Shown in pieces: positions 16,702 through 25,639 of a stretch of DNA of 64,000 nt. A program made the position numbers and the translations under genes. Position 1 is the stretch's first letter, and every line of letters starts with the position of its first letter. The DNA lies in contig JBKUYM010000008.1 of assembly GCA_046964515.1 (NCBI GenBank), positions 1-64,000 of the forward strand. Reading direction: 5' to 3'. The notes under the pieces are model-generated. The model saw only the letters and a list, made by a program, of their open reading frames with translations. It was not told the origin of the DNA and did no database searches. This stretch comes from UMGS1663 sp046964515. Its GTDB lineage: Bacteria > Bacillota > Clostridia > TANB77 > CAG-508.

Positions 16702-18633
16702 TTAAACATCTTTATATTGTTTCATTTTTAAGATAACGATACCTAAAATGATGATTAGCATGAAAATGCTTACAAGTATAATATTAGAGATACCTGTTTG
16801 AGGAAGTGTACCAATTGCAATAGTATTATCTGTAATGGTATTTTTAATATTAGCATCATCATTATTTATAGGACCATTTGTTTTACAAAATGTACAAGTT
16901 CCATCTATGGGATGAGGTTCAATTAATTGATAGTTGCAACTTTTACAGGTTGCTATATGTGTTCCATTTTTATTATCTGTATAATTAGAATAAGAATGTT
17001 CTTGCAAAGAATTAGATTTAAGGGTATTACATTTTGAACAAACTTGCCAATGTTGTGTATCATCATTTTTAGTTATATAGGTATGTTCACATGAAGTAGT
17101 AGGAATTAAGGAATTGCAAGTGATACATTTTCCATCCTTATAATTATGTTCTTGTGTTACTTTATAATTACATAGTGTACAAGTAGAAGAATGAGTGCCA
17201 TTTTTATTATCTATATAATCAGAATAAATATGTATTTGTAAAGAATCGGGTTTAATAATATTACATTTTGAACAAACTTGCCAATGTTGTGTATCATCAT
17301 TTTTAGTTATATAGGTATGTTCACATGAAGTAGTAGGAATTAAGGAATTGCAAGTGATACATTTTCCATCCTTATAATTATGTTCTTGTGTTACTTTATA
17401 ATTACATAGAGTACAAGTAGAAGAATGAGTGCCATTTTTATTATCTATATAATCAGAATAAGTATGTATTTGTAAAGAATTAGGTTTAATAATATTACAT
17501 TTTGAACAAACTTGCCAATGTTGTGCATCATTATTCTTAGTTATATAGGCATGTTCACATGAAGTAGTCGGAATTAAGGAATTACAAGTGATACATTTTC
17601 CATCCTTATAATTATGTTCTTGTGTTACTTTATAATTACATAGAGTACAAGAGGAAGAATGTGTACCATTTTTATTATCTATCCAATTATATAATTCATG
17701 CTGATTAGCAGAACCAGTATAAGTAGAGGTGCAACCTGAGAAAGAGCAGGTATAGATAGGTGTATGTGTAGTCTGTGTTGTATTATATTTAGAAATAGTA
17801 TTGGACTGTGTATGTGTTTGGTATGGTAAATTACATACAGTACATTTGCCACCATTTTCATGAGTACCACCTAAATGTTGCTCAGCAGAACCAGAATAAG
17901 TAGAAGTACAACCTGATACAGAGCAGGTATAAATAGGCGTATGTGTAGTCTGAGTTGTATCATATTTAGAAATAGTATTGGACTGTGTATGTGTTTGGTA
18001 TGGTAAATTACACACAGTACATTTACCACCATTTTCATGAGTACCACCTAAATGTTGCTCAGCAGAACCAGTATAAGTAGCGGTACAACCTGAGACAGAG
18101 CAGGTATAAATAGGCGTATGTGTAGTCTGAGTTGTATCATATTTAGAAATAGTATTGGATTGTGTATGTGTTTGGTATGGTAAATTACACACAGTACACT
18201 TGCCACCATTTTCATGAGTACCACCTAAATGTTGTTCAATAGAACCAGGATAAGTAGCGGTACAACCTGAGACAAAGCAGGTATAGATAGGTATATGTGT
18301 AGTCTGAGTTGTATCATATTTAGAAATAGTATTGGATTGTGTATGCATTTGGTATTGATAATAACAGGTGGTACATACACCATTATTTGAGTGAGAACCT
18401 CCAACATGATGATAACCTTCTCCCATATGACAATTATTACACATGTAATTATGCATTTCTGAGTCGGAATAATAATTTATTTCAGAACTACCACAATGTG
18501 GACAAGAACTTATCCAACCAACACCTATTGTTGGCTTATTGATAAGTACAACAGTTGTAAGTATTAGAAAGATAAGTACTAAAAATAAGATAAAAGTATA
18601 CTTTGCTTTTTTAATATTTCTTAAACTTTTCAT
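16702..18633 (-). CDS. LPQTG-anchored repeat protein with CxxC zinc-ribbon-like repeats
   Basis: From the ATG at 18633 (GAGGATG upstream) the 643-residue protein has an N-terminal signal/membrane segment near residue 10-30. It then has a Cys/His-rich head, four 59-residue repeats (CTVC...YTCSVSGC...GGTHENGGK), three 78-residue repeats (CTLCNYKVTQEH...CITCNS...WQVCSKCN), and a C-terminal sortase signal LPQTG with hydrophobic tail and basic end. Cys and His recur in CxxC or CxxxC pairs, suggesting repeated metal-binding or disulfide-bonded modules. It is a cell-wall-anchored surface protein, likely an adhesin or stalk. The near-identical DNA repeats suggest that copy number varies. Confidence 0.85.
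   Translation of the reverse strand: MKSLRNIKKAKYTFILFLVLIFLILTTVVLINKPTIGVGWISSCPHCGSSEINYYSDSEMHNYMCNNCHMGEGYHHVGGSHSNNGVCTTCYYQYQMHTQSNTISKYDTTQTTHIPIYTCFVSGCTATYPGSIEQHLGGTHENGGKCTVCNLPYQTHTQSNTISKYDTTQTTHTPIYTCSVSGCTATYTGSAEQHLGGTHENGGKCTVCNLPYQTHTQSNTISKYDTTQTTHTPIYTCSVSGCTSTYSGSAEQHLGGTHENGGKCTVCNLPYQTHTQSNTISKYNTTQTTHTPIYTCSFSGCTSTYTGSANQHELYNWIDNKNGTHSSSCTLCNYKVTQEHNYKDGKCITCNSLIPTTSCEHAYITKNNDAQHWQVCSKCNIIKPNSLQIHTYSDYIDNKNGTHSSTCTLCNYKVTQEHNYKDGKCITCNSLIPTTSCEHTYITKNDDTQHWQVCSKCNIIKPDSLQIHIYSDYIDNKNGTHSSTCTLCNYKVTQEHNYKDGKCITCNSLIPTTSCEHTYITKNDDTQHWQVCSKCNTLKSNSLQEHSYSNYTDNKNGTHIATCKSCNYQLIEPHPIDGTCTFCKTNGPINNDDANIKNTITDNTIAIGTLPQTGISNIILVSIFMLIIILGIVILKMKQYKDV
16960..17690 (-). 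repeat. Tandem 234-bp repeats within the LPQTG gene
   Basis: Matching positions at 17047, 17281 and 17515 are exactly 234 bp apart (78 codons). The copies differ at only a few bases. Confidence 0.9.
17700..18400 (-). repeat. Tandem 177-bp repeats within the LPQTG gene
   Basis: The segment starting TGGTAAATTACA recurs at 17824, 18001 and 18178, a 177-bp period (59 codons), with a diverged fourth copy towards the N-terminus. Confidence 0.9.
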
Positions 18634-18856
18634 ATATAACATCCTCATTTAATATATTTAATGGTGTATAGACTCCATAATTATAGTATAAGAATCATTA
18701 GAATACAATTATATTATTAAAACTTAATATGTTTGTAACTTATCTGTAACATATATGTTTGATAAAAATTAACAATTCTATTATATAAGATAGGTTTGCA
18801 ACTATTACTTTCTAGCTAATTTCAAGTGAAAAGCAGATAACTAGTTTTAGGATATT

Positions 18857-18889
18857 TATAGGATGTTAATTACTTATTAACATCCTATA
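18857..18889. repeat. Inverted repeat in the 18634-18959 intergenic region
   Basis: TATAGGATGTTAA and TTAACATCCTATA form a 13-bp perfect stem around a seven-base loop. No T-run follows on either strand, so termination is doubtful. I see nothing else in this 326-base gap. Confidence 0.6.
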
Positions 18890-18959
18890 ATATGTAAAAA
18901 ATCGCTGAAAAGAAAATTGAAAAAATGTAGATTAGATTCTGACATTATAGGGATACATT

Positions 18960-19343
18960 TTAATGAAAGGGTCTCCCAAAGAAAAATCTATGTATATCTC
19001 CCATTTTTCCATACTTAGTCTTTCCATAAAGTTCATTAAAATAGGTTATTCTTAAATAATAAAGGATTATAAATCCTATAATTACCACAGCTGAGAGGAT
19101 AGCAGATAATTTGAAAGCACTCCAAAAATCCATACCAGCATGCGTATTTCTTTCACGGTCTGCTTTAAGATAAGAATTGACTGATTTAAGCAATTCTTCT
19201 TCTGTTAAATTAGGAGAACGTAGTAATAATTCTTGTTTATAAATTTCTATTTCCTCATCTGTCGGAGGTATATATCTAGGTGTTATAAAAGCAATTAGTG
19301 TAATAAGGGTTAATATTACATAAAATATAAGTATTCTTTTCAT
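18960..19343 (-). CDS. Small two-helix membrane protein, unknown
   Basis: The 127-residue protein has a hydrophobic segment near residue 3-20, a hydrophilic middle (DEEIEIYKQELLLRSPNLTEEELL) and a second segment near 74-92. The orientation suggests a 50-residue extracytoplasmic loop between two helices. I recognise no family. AGGAG precedes the ATG, and it is spaced 74 bases from the upstream membrane protein, perhaps cotranscribed. Confidence 0.65.
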   Translation of the reverse strand: MKRILIFYVILTLITLIAFITPRYIPPTDEEIEIYKQELLLRSPNLTEEELLKSVNSYLKADRERNTHAGMDFWSAFKLSAILSAVVIIGFIILYYLRITYFNELYGKTKYGKMGDIHRFFFGRPFH

Positions 19344-19417
19344 TTTAATACTCCTACTATATAAATTTAAAAGTATGATAAATAGCTAACATATACAAAT
19401 ATATAGCCTAAAAGGGA

Positions 19418-20233
19418 TTATTCTTTTTCAGTATGAGATCGTTTTCTTCTAGGGATAAAATTTTCTAAAAATTTGTAATCGTCACGATTCTTAATGTATA
19501 AGAAACCAATAATAGAGAAAACAACAGCACCTACAAAATTAACCAGCAAATCCTTCATTGTATCGTTAATTCCAATATCCAAATACCCACCATCAATTGT
19601 CGTTATGAGTTCATTTCCATTTTCATCAGTGCTATATATCCTTGTTTTATCAATATCTTTTAAAGTTACAGGAATATTTTTCCCTTCTGGATGTAGAGTA
19701 ACAGAAGAAATTGTACTTACAATACGGTCCTTTTGCATGTCTGTATGTAAAAAAGTATCTGCACCAAATTCAAAGAATTCCCATAAAACACCAATTGTCA
19801 TTGAAAAACAAAAAGCTACAATAGCAACAAAAATAGGGGATAAATGCATATGTGTTTTTTCACTTCTATTCAAAATATCAATTAAGGAAAAACCAATAGC
19901 GGCACATAAAAAACCATTTAAAGTATGTAAAATAGTATCCCAGCTCTTAAAAATACCATAAAAATTTTGGATTTCTCCTAAAATTTCTGCTGAGAAAATA
20001 AATAATAAAATAATAATTTCTAATACGTTAGGAAGTGTTATTTTTAATGTTTTATCTAACCAATAAGGAATCATAAATAAAATAAGGGTAAGTAAACATA
20101 AAAAAACATTGTCCCAATTTTGATGAAAGATTTGAAAAATCATCGATACAATTACTAAAATTCGTAATATCATATACACAATAAATGTACTTTTTTTATT
20201 TTCTTGATAAAAAGTTTTAATTCGTCTTAACAT
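19418..20233 (-). CDS. Multi-pass membrane protein, YjdF-like
   Basis: The 271-residue protein has seven or eight hydrophobic segments. WDTILHTLNGFLCAAIGFSLIDILN and GVLWEFFEFGAD in its middle resemble the DUF2238/YjdF type of integral membrane protein. A loop of about 60 hydrophilic residues, near 165-225, interrupts the last helices. The substrate and role are unknown. AAGGAGGAATG precedes the ATG, and the C-terminus is basic (PRRKRSH), as for a cytoplasmic tail. Confidence 0.65.
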   Translation of the reverse strand: MLRRIKTFYQENKKSTFIVYMILRILVIVSMIFQIFHQNWDNVFLCLLTLILFMIPYWLDKTLKITLPNVLEIIILLFIFSAEILGEIQNFYGIFKSWDTILHTLNGFLCAAIGFSLIDILNRSEKTHMHLSPIFVAIVAFCFSMTIGVLWEFFEFGADTFLHTDMQKDRIVSTISSVTLHPEGKNIPVTLKDIDKTRIYSTDENGNELITTIDGGYLDIGINDTMKDLLVNFVGAVVFSIIGFLYIKNRDDYKFLENFIPRRKRSHTEKE

Positions 20234-20378
20234 AGAAATGCATTCCTCCTTTATATGTTCTTATTTTATTATAGGAGAAAGCCAATTAAAATACAAGCCT
20301 TTTAAAAATATAGGAAAAAAAGTTGCAAAAGTAGAAAAGAAAAGGTAGAATAACCATAAAAGAAAGGAAGGGATTTAT

Positions 20379-21200
20379 TTGAAAATAGAAAATATAGAAG
20401 AATTAAAAAAGATAGCAAAAGAAATTAGAATAGAGATTATAAAACAAGTCTATGAAGCAAAATCAGGACATCCAGGAGGATCGTTATCTTGTGCAGATAT
20501 GTTAACAGTTTTGTATTTTAATCAGATGAATATAAATGAAAAAGAGCCTAATGCACCATTAAGAGATCGCTTTGTTTTATCCAAAGGACATTGTTCGCCA
20601 ACATTATATGCTACTTTGGCTAAAAGAGGTTATTTTCCAAAAGAAAGATTAACAGGATTTAGAAAAATAGATTCTGATTTACAAGGACATCCGGATATGC
20701 ATAAAGTGCCGGGTGTAGATATGACAACAGGTTCTTTGGGACAAGGGTTATCGGTAGCTAATGGAATGGCTTTAAATTCTAAGTTAAACCATGATGGATA
20801 TCGCGTATATTGTTTATTAGGTGATGGAGAATTAGAGGAAGGACAAATATGGGAAGCAGCTATGACCGCTAATAAATATCATTTAGATAATTTATGTGCT
20901 ATAGTAGATTATAATCATCTTCAAATTGATGGAACTGTAGAAAACGTAAAAGGATTAGATAATATAGAAGGAAAATGGAAAAGTTTTGGATTCCATACCA
21001 TTGTAATAGATGGGCATAATTTAGAACAAATCATAGATGCTTTTGAGACTGCTAAAATTACAAAAAATAAGCCAACCGTTATTATTGCTAAAACTATAAA
21101 AGGAAAAGGTGTTTCTTTTATGGAAAACGAAGCAAGTTGGCATGGAAAAGCACCAAATGAAGAACAATATAGACAAGCAATAGCAGAATTAAATAAATAA
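20379..21200 (+). CDS. Transketolase, N-terminal subunit
   Basis: The 273-residue protein is the thiamine-diphosphate-binding half of a split transketolase. It carries the GDGELEEGQIWEAAM motif near residue 148-162 (GDG-N type TPP site), SGHPGGSLSC near 28-37 and the histidines KGHCSP and HGKAP. It begins with TTG, which is supported by AAAGGAAGGG. The partner subunit follows 17 bases later. Together they transfer two-carbon units in the non-oxidative pentose phosphate pathway. Confidence 0.95.
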   Translation: MKIENIEELKKIAKEIRIEIIKQVYEAKSGHPGGSLSCADMLTVLYFNQMNINEKEPNAPLRDRFVLSKGHCSPTLYATLAKRGYFPKERLTGFRKIDSDLQGHPDMHKVPGVDMTTGSLGQGLSVANGMALNSKLNHDGYRVYCLLGDGELEEGQIWEAAMTANKYHLDNLCAIVDYNHLQIDGTVENVKGLDNIEGKWKSFGFHTIVIDGHNLEQIIDAFETAKITKNKPTVIIAKTIKGKGVSFMENEASWHGKAPNEEQYRQAIAELNK

Positions 21201-21217
21201 AAAGGAAGTGAAGAAAA

Positions 21218-22150
21218 ATGGATGAAAACAGACAAATAGCTATCCGTCAGAGTTATGGAGAGGCTTTAGAAAAATTAGGAGAAGAAAATGAAAAGGTAGT
21301 TGTATTAGATGCAGATTTATCGTCAGCTACTAAAACAGACTTATTTGCTAAAAAATTCCCAGAAAGATTTCTTGATATGGGAATTGCAGAACAAGATATG
21401 CTATCCACAGCAGCCGGACTAGCAACATGTGGAAAAATTCCATATGTAAGTACCTTTGCTGTTTTTGCTTGTGGAAGAGCTTATGACCAAATAAGGAATA
21501 GTATTTGTTATCCAAATTTAAATGTAAAAATATGTGCAACACATGCCGGCATTACAGTAGGGGAAGATGGTGCAACACATCAAATGTTGGAAGATATTGG
21601 TATGATGAGGACTCTTCCTAATATGGTAGTTATGAGTACATCTGATGATATACAAACAAAATGGGCAATAGAAGAAATCTCTAAAATAGAAGGACCTGTG
21701 TATGTAAGATTAGCTAGAATTAAAAGACCAACGATTTATACAGCTAGTCAAAAATTTGAAATAGGAAAAGCCATTCAAATAGGAGAAGGGACAGAGGCAA
21801 CGGTTATTAGTACAGGGGTGACAGTAACGGAAGCTTTAAAAGCAAAAGAAATGCTAGCAAAAGAAAATATACACATTCGTGTATTAGATGTGCATACAAT
21901 GAAACCAATTGATAAACAAACGATTATAAAATGTGCAAAAGAAACTAAAAAAATAATTACAGTAGAGGATCATCAAATAACAGGAGGATTAGGTAGTTGT
22001 GTTTGTGAGGTTTTAGCAGAAAACTATCCTTGTAAAGTAACAAGAATGGGAATACAAGATACTTTTGGAAAATCAGGTACTGCAGAGGCTTTAATGCACT
22101 ATTTTAAAATCGATGCAGAAGCTATTGTAGAAGAGGTTAAAAAGATATAA
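21218..22150 (+). CDS. Transketolase, C-terminal subunit
   Basis: The 310-residue protein has the pyrimidine-binding domain with the catalytic Glu in DMGIAEQDMLSTAAGLA near residue 52-68, THAGITVGEDGATHQ near 108-122, and the C-terminal transketolase domain (VEDHQITGGLGSCVCEVLAE). It complements the upstream N-terminal subunit, and the pair is typical of Clostridia. Spacing and the AAGGAAG site indicate translation from one mRNA. Confidence 0.95.
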   Translation: MDENRQIAIRQSYGEALEKLGEENEKVVVLDADLSSATKTDLFAKKFPERFLDMGIAEQDMLSTAAGLATCGKIPYVSTFAVFACGRAYDQIRNSICYPNLNVKICATHAGITVGEDGATHQMLEDIGMMRTLPNMVVMSTSDDIQTKWAIEEISKIEGPVYVRLARIKRPTIYTASQKFEIGKAIQIGEGTEATVISTGVTVTEALKAKEMLAKENIHIRVLDVHTMKPIDKQTIIKCAKETKKIITVEDHQITGGLGSCVCEVLAENYPCKVTRMGIQDTFGKSGTAEALMHYFKIDAEAIVEEVKKI

Positions 22151-22188
22151 CGGATAAAAGTTGATGAAAATAGAAGAATGCAAGAAAT

Positions 22189-22217
22189 TTGTAAAAAATG
22201 TAAACTTATGATATAAT
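22189..22217 (+). promoter_or_regulatory. Promoter of the small ORF at 22270
   Basis: TTGTAA (22189-22194) and TATAAT (22212-22217), spacer 17 bp. It is a strong match for a gene this small. Confidence 0.7.
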
Positions 22218-22269
22218 AGCTATCTAGAGAAACTAGTAGTGTAGTTTTTAATAAAAAGGAGGAACGGCG

Positions 22270-22449
22270 ATGGCTCACAACAGTGCAAACTTATGTACAA
22301 GGAAGGAATATTGCAAATATGCAAGATTCTGTATAAAGGTGCCAAAGGAGATGCGGGAAAAGTTATTAAAAACCAAAAAGGCGACTTCTGCCATAGAAGA
22401 CGCCATCTTCATATCAAAAGGCAGTGGAAGAGACTGCGAAAAGATATGA
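22270..22449 (+). CDS. Small Cys-containing protein, unknown, with an in-frame CGG
   Basis: The 59-residue ORF follows AAAGGAGGAAC and a clear promoter and ends before a hairpin, so it is probably a real single-gene unit. Four Cys fall at residues 9, 15, 21 and 56 (the first three as CX5CX5C), suggesting a small metal or disulfide structure. Codon use is unlike the neighbours: AGG, GCC, ATC and GAC are used, and a CGG at codon 29. A +1 shift there would stop after four codons (GKSY). No family is recognised. Confidence 0.6.
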   Translation: MAHNSANLCTRKEYCKYARFCIKVPKEMREKLLKTKKATSAIEDAIFISKGSGRDCEKI

Positions 22450-22455
22450 AAGCAA

Positions 22456-22478
22456 AGGAGCTCTGTTAAGGAGCTCCT
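22456..22478. terminator. Hairpin after the small Cys ORF
   Basis: AGGAGCTC and GAGCTCCT pair around a seven-base loop. The T-run is poor, so it may instead be an mRNA end-stabilising structure. Confidence 0.5.
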
Positions 22479-22542
22479 GAAAATTTATATAATATAGCAA
22501 TTGTAAATTTTGTGTGAATTTTTAAAATAAAAGAAAGTAAAA

Positions 22543-22591
22543 GAAAAACAGATATAAAAGGAAAAAAAGCCATTTTTTATCTGTTTTTTTC
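22543..22591. terminator. Terminator upstream of ftsE
   Basis: AAAACAGATA and TATCTGTTTT arms are followed by T residues. Confidence 0.7.
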
Positions 22592-22603
22592 TTTGAAAAA
22601 GTA

Positions 22604-22632
22604 TTGCAAATAATTTGTTTTATTGTTATGAT
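22604..22632 (+). promoter_or_regulatory. Promoter of the ftsEX operon
   Basis: TTGCAA (22604-22609) and TATGAT (22627-22632), spacer 17 bp. Confidence 0.65.
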
Positions 22633-22707
22633 TAATTAGAAAAGATAAAATTACAGGTAAAAAAGACACAAAAAGAAGAAATAAGCAAAAAAATTAAGGA
22701 GCAAGTG

Positions 22708-23394
22708 ATGATTGAGTTTAGAAATGTAAATAAGACATACGAAACAGGAACAGAAGCGGTACATAACGCCAATTTTAAAATAGAAAAAGGAGAATTTGCC
22801 TTTTTAGTAGGTGCTTCTGGATCTGGTAAATCTACCTTAATTAAAATGATATTAAAGGAAGAAAATCCCACATCAGGAAATATTATTATAAATGGAAAAG
22901 ATACTACATTCTTAAAACCTAAAAGAGTACCTTTCTTAAGAAGAAGTATGGGCGTTGTGTTCCAAGACTTTAGATTATTGCCAGATAAGACGGTATATGA
23001 TAATGTTGCTTTTGCTATGTATATAGTAAGGGCAACACCAAAACATATTAGAAGACAAGTTCCTATGGTTCTTTCTTTAGTTGGATTAAGTGGCAAAGCG
23101 AAAATGTATCCTAATGAATTATCAGGAGGAGAACAACAAAGAGTTGCTTTGGCAAGAGCACTAGTGAATAACCCTTCTATGTTAATTGCCGATGAGCCAA
23201 CGGGAAACTTAGACCCAGATACAGCATGGGATATTATGACCCTTTTGAATGATATTAATATGAGAGGAACAACCGTGGTTATTGCAACACACGCCAAGGA
23301 CATTGTAGATAAAATGAAAAAAAGAGTTATTCAATTAGAAAAAGGCGTTATAGTAAGAGATGATAAAAAAGGTGGGTATAACAGTGAGATATAA
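22708..23394 (+). CDS. ftsE: Cell division ATP-binding protein FtsE
   Basis: The 228-residue ABC ATPase carries Walker A GASGSGKST near residue 35-43, the LSGGEQQRVALARAL signature near 136-150, Walker B MLIADEP near 157-163 and the switch His in IATHAKD. FtsE with FtsX transmits an ATP-driven signal across the membrane to peptidoglycan hydrolases at the division site. ATG 22708 has AAGGAG six bases upstream. ftsX overlaps its end by 11 bases, indicating coupled translation. Confidence 0.96.
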   Translation: MIEFRNVNKTYETGTEAVHNANFKIEKGEFAFLVGASGSGKSTLIKMILKEENPTSGNIIINGKDTTFLKPKRVPFLRRSMGVVFQDFRLLPDKTVYDNVAFAMYIVRATPKHIRRQVPMVLSLVGLSGKAKMYPNELSGGEQQRVALARALVNNPSMLIADEPTGNLDPDTAWDIMTLLNDINMRGTTVVIATHAKDIVDKMKKRVIQLEKGVIVRDDKKGGYNSEI

Positions 23395-24283
23395 TGTATT
23401 TGGATATTTAATAGGTGAAGGTTTTCGAAATGTATTTAAAAATAAAAAGTCGACAGGTGCTTCTTTAATGATTATGTGTGCAACCATGTTGATATTTGGA
23501 TTGTTTTTCGTTATTGGTGAAAATGTAAATCATATGGTAAAAGAAGTAGAATCACAACAAGGGATGCAAGTGTTTTTAAATAAAGAAGTTACAGAAGCAC
23601 AAATTACCCAAGTGGGAGAGCAAATAAAAAAATTAGATAATGTAGGAAAAGTAGAATATGTTTCTAAAGAAGATGCATTAGATTCTCTAAAAGTTAGATT
23701 TGGTGATAAAGGGGATTTATTAAATGGCTATTATGAGAAAAATCCATTAAAACCTTCTTATGTAGTTACTTTGACAGATCTTGAAAAAAGTGATGAAGTA
23801 AAGTCACAAATTGAAAATTTAGAAAATGTAAGCAATATTGAAGTAAGGGATAAAACAATTGAAGCATTAATTAACGTAGCAAATGGAGTACGTATTGTAT
23901 CAGGTGTTATTTTAGTACTATTGATTGTTATTTCTGTTTTTATTATTGCCAATACTATCAAACTAACAGTACATGCGAGAAGAAAAGAAATTTCTATTAT
24001 GAAATATGTAGGGGCAACTAATGGATTTATTCGATGGCCATTTATAGTAGAAGGTATTATTATTGGAATTATATCTGCTTTAATTTCTATTTTACTATTA
24101 GGGTTAAGTTATAACTTTGCAACAGAAAAACTATTAACTTCTTCTATTACAAGTATGGTAGAATTTAGTTTATTAACTTTCTCAGACATTTTTGGTTTAG
24201 TTATGGTGGTATATCTAGGATTAGGTATCGGAATTGGTATTTTAGGTAGTGTGATTTCTATGAGAAAATACCTAGAAGTATAA
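23384..24283 (+). CDS. ftsX: Cell division protein FtsX
   Basis: The 299-residue membrane protein has four transmembrane segments (one near residue 20-40, three in the C-terminal third) and a large extracytoplasmic domain near 45-160 that in other bacteria contacts EnvC or CwlO-type hydrolases. The C-terminal FtsX permease domain contains MKYVGATNGFIRWPFIVEG. The GTG at 23384, with AAGGTGGG before it, is the most likely start and overlaps ftsE. The following two genes encode its probable hydrolase partners. Confidence 0.94.
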   Translation: MRYNVFGYLIGEGFRNVFKNKKSTGASLMIMCATMLIFGLFFVIGENVNHMVKEVESQQGMQVFLNKEVTEAQITQVGEQIKKLDNVGKVEYVSKEDALDSLKVRFGDKGDLLNGYYEKNPLKPSYVVTLTDLEKSDEVKSQIENLENVSNIEVRDKTIEALINVANGVRIVSGVILVLLIVISVFIIANTIKLTVHARRKEISIMKYVGATNGFIRWPFIVEGIIIGIISALISILLLGLSYNFATEKLLTSSITSMVEFSLLTFSDIFGLVMVVYLGLGIGIGILGSVISMRKYLEV

Positions 24284-24344
24284 AAGAGTGAAACTGTAAG
24301 AAAAAAGTTTAAAAGTACAAAACCTTTTGGGGAGGAAAGAAAAA

Positions 24345-25610
24345 ATGAAAAAGAAGATACTATCGATTGTTTTAATTTTTGCTTTATTACAAGGCCTACT
24401 GTATACTGTTTTTGCAGCAACACAAAGTGAACTAGAACAACAAAAAAAGGATTTAGAAAATCAAAAAACACAAACGCAAAATGAAAAAAATGAAGTAGAT
24501 GACCAATTAGATGAGCAATTGAAAGAAATTGCTAGCTTAGATACAGCAATTACAAGCAGTGAAAATGAAATTAGTAATTTAAGTACACAAATTGAAAACT
24601 TAGAGACATCTATTAATGAAAAACAAAAAGAAATTGAAGCAAAACAAAAAGAATATGAAGAAAATGAAGATTTATTAGATGAAAGACTAGTCGTTATGTA
24701 TGAGACTGGAGAGACTTCTTTTTTAGACTTATTATTTAGTTCTAGCAATATAGTAGATTTCTTATCTAATTATTATTCTTTATCACAGTTAGCACAATGT
24801 GATATGGAATTATTAGAGAGCATAGAAAATGATAAACAAGAAATTGAACAAGCCAAGGCAGCATTAGAGTCACAGAAAAGTGAAATTGTAAATTTAAAAT
24901 CTCAAAAACAAATAAAAGCAGCACAGCTAAAAAATCAAAAGGCAGAAAGAGAAAGTAAAGCAAGCAAGCTTTCAGATTCTCAAAAACAATTACAAAGTGA
25001 AATTGATAGCTATAATTCTAAAATCAAAGAAGTAGAAGATGCTGTAGCAGCAGCTATAAAAAAAGCTATGGAAGAGGAAGAAAGACGTAAACAAGAACAA
25101 GCACAAAATGGTGGAAGTACAGGTTCTTCTACAGGCGGAAATGGAAGTAGCTTTGATGGAACATTTGCGTGGCCATTAGATTATTCACCAAGGAGAGTTA
25201 CTTCTAAAATGTATTATAGAACTTATAATGGTGTAACAAGATGGCATAAAGGTATTGACATTGGAACAAATGCGGAAACAGGAAAAAGAGTTATTGCAGC
25301 AGCTTCGGGAACCGTAATTTATAGGGCATATCAATCTGGTACATCTGCAAGTCCTGGTTATGGAAATTATGTTATTATATATCATGGTAATGGATATGCT
25401 ACTTTATATGCACATATGAATTCGGCATCAGTATCTGTAGGACAAAGTATTTCCCAAGGACAAACAGTCGGATATTCTGGAAATACAGGAGGCGTGGCAC
25501 CACATTTACATTTTGAAATTAGAAAGGCAAGTTCAGTAGGAAACTTCTTTGGAAGTAATAACTGGTTAGACCCATTAGATTATTTGCCAGGTGGTTATAC
25601 AATTGTTTAA
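24345..25610 (+). CDS. EnvC-like M23 peptidoglycan hydrolase or activator (first copy)
   Basis: The 421-residue protein has a signal peptide (residues 1-24, ending VFAAT), a long coiled coil near 28-260, a Gly/Ser linker, and a C-terminal LytM/M23 domain. The domain has HKGIDIGT near residue 302-309 and HLHFEI near 387-392, so the zinc ligands are retained and it may be an active endopeptidase. The coiled coil is the part that FtsX binds in related systems. It is in the ftsEX operon and is followed by a paralogue. AGGAGG-like GGGGAGGAAAG supports the ATG at 24345. Confidence 0.92.
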   Translation: MKKKILSIVLIFALLQGLLYTVFAATQSELEQQKKDLENQKTQTQNEKNEVDDQLDEQLKEIASLDTAITSSENEISNLSTQIENLETSINEKQKEIEAKQKEYEENEDLLDERLVVMYETGETSFLDLLFSSSNIVDFLSNYYSLSQLAQCDMELLESIENDKQEIEQAKAALESQKSEIVNLKSQKQIKAAQLKNQKAERESKASKLSDSQKQLQSEIDSYNSKIKEVEDAVAAAIKKAMEEEERRKQEQAQNGGSTGSSTGGNGSSFDGTFAWPLDYSPRRVTSKMYYRTYNGVTRWHKGIDIGTNAETGKRVIAAASGTVIYRAYQSGTSASPGYGNYVIIYHGNGYATLYAHMNSASVSVGQSISQGQTVGYSGNTGGVAPHLHFEIRKASSVGNFFGSNNWLDPLDYLPGGYTIV

Positions 25611-25639
25611 AATAGAAAAGAAAGGGAGGTAAATATGCG

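Noticed and set aside
16960..18400. CRISPR-like repeat array
   Set aside because: The repeats are 177 and 234 bp, contiguous and in frame within one coding sequence, with no unique spacers and no cas genes nearby.
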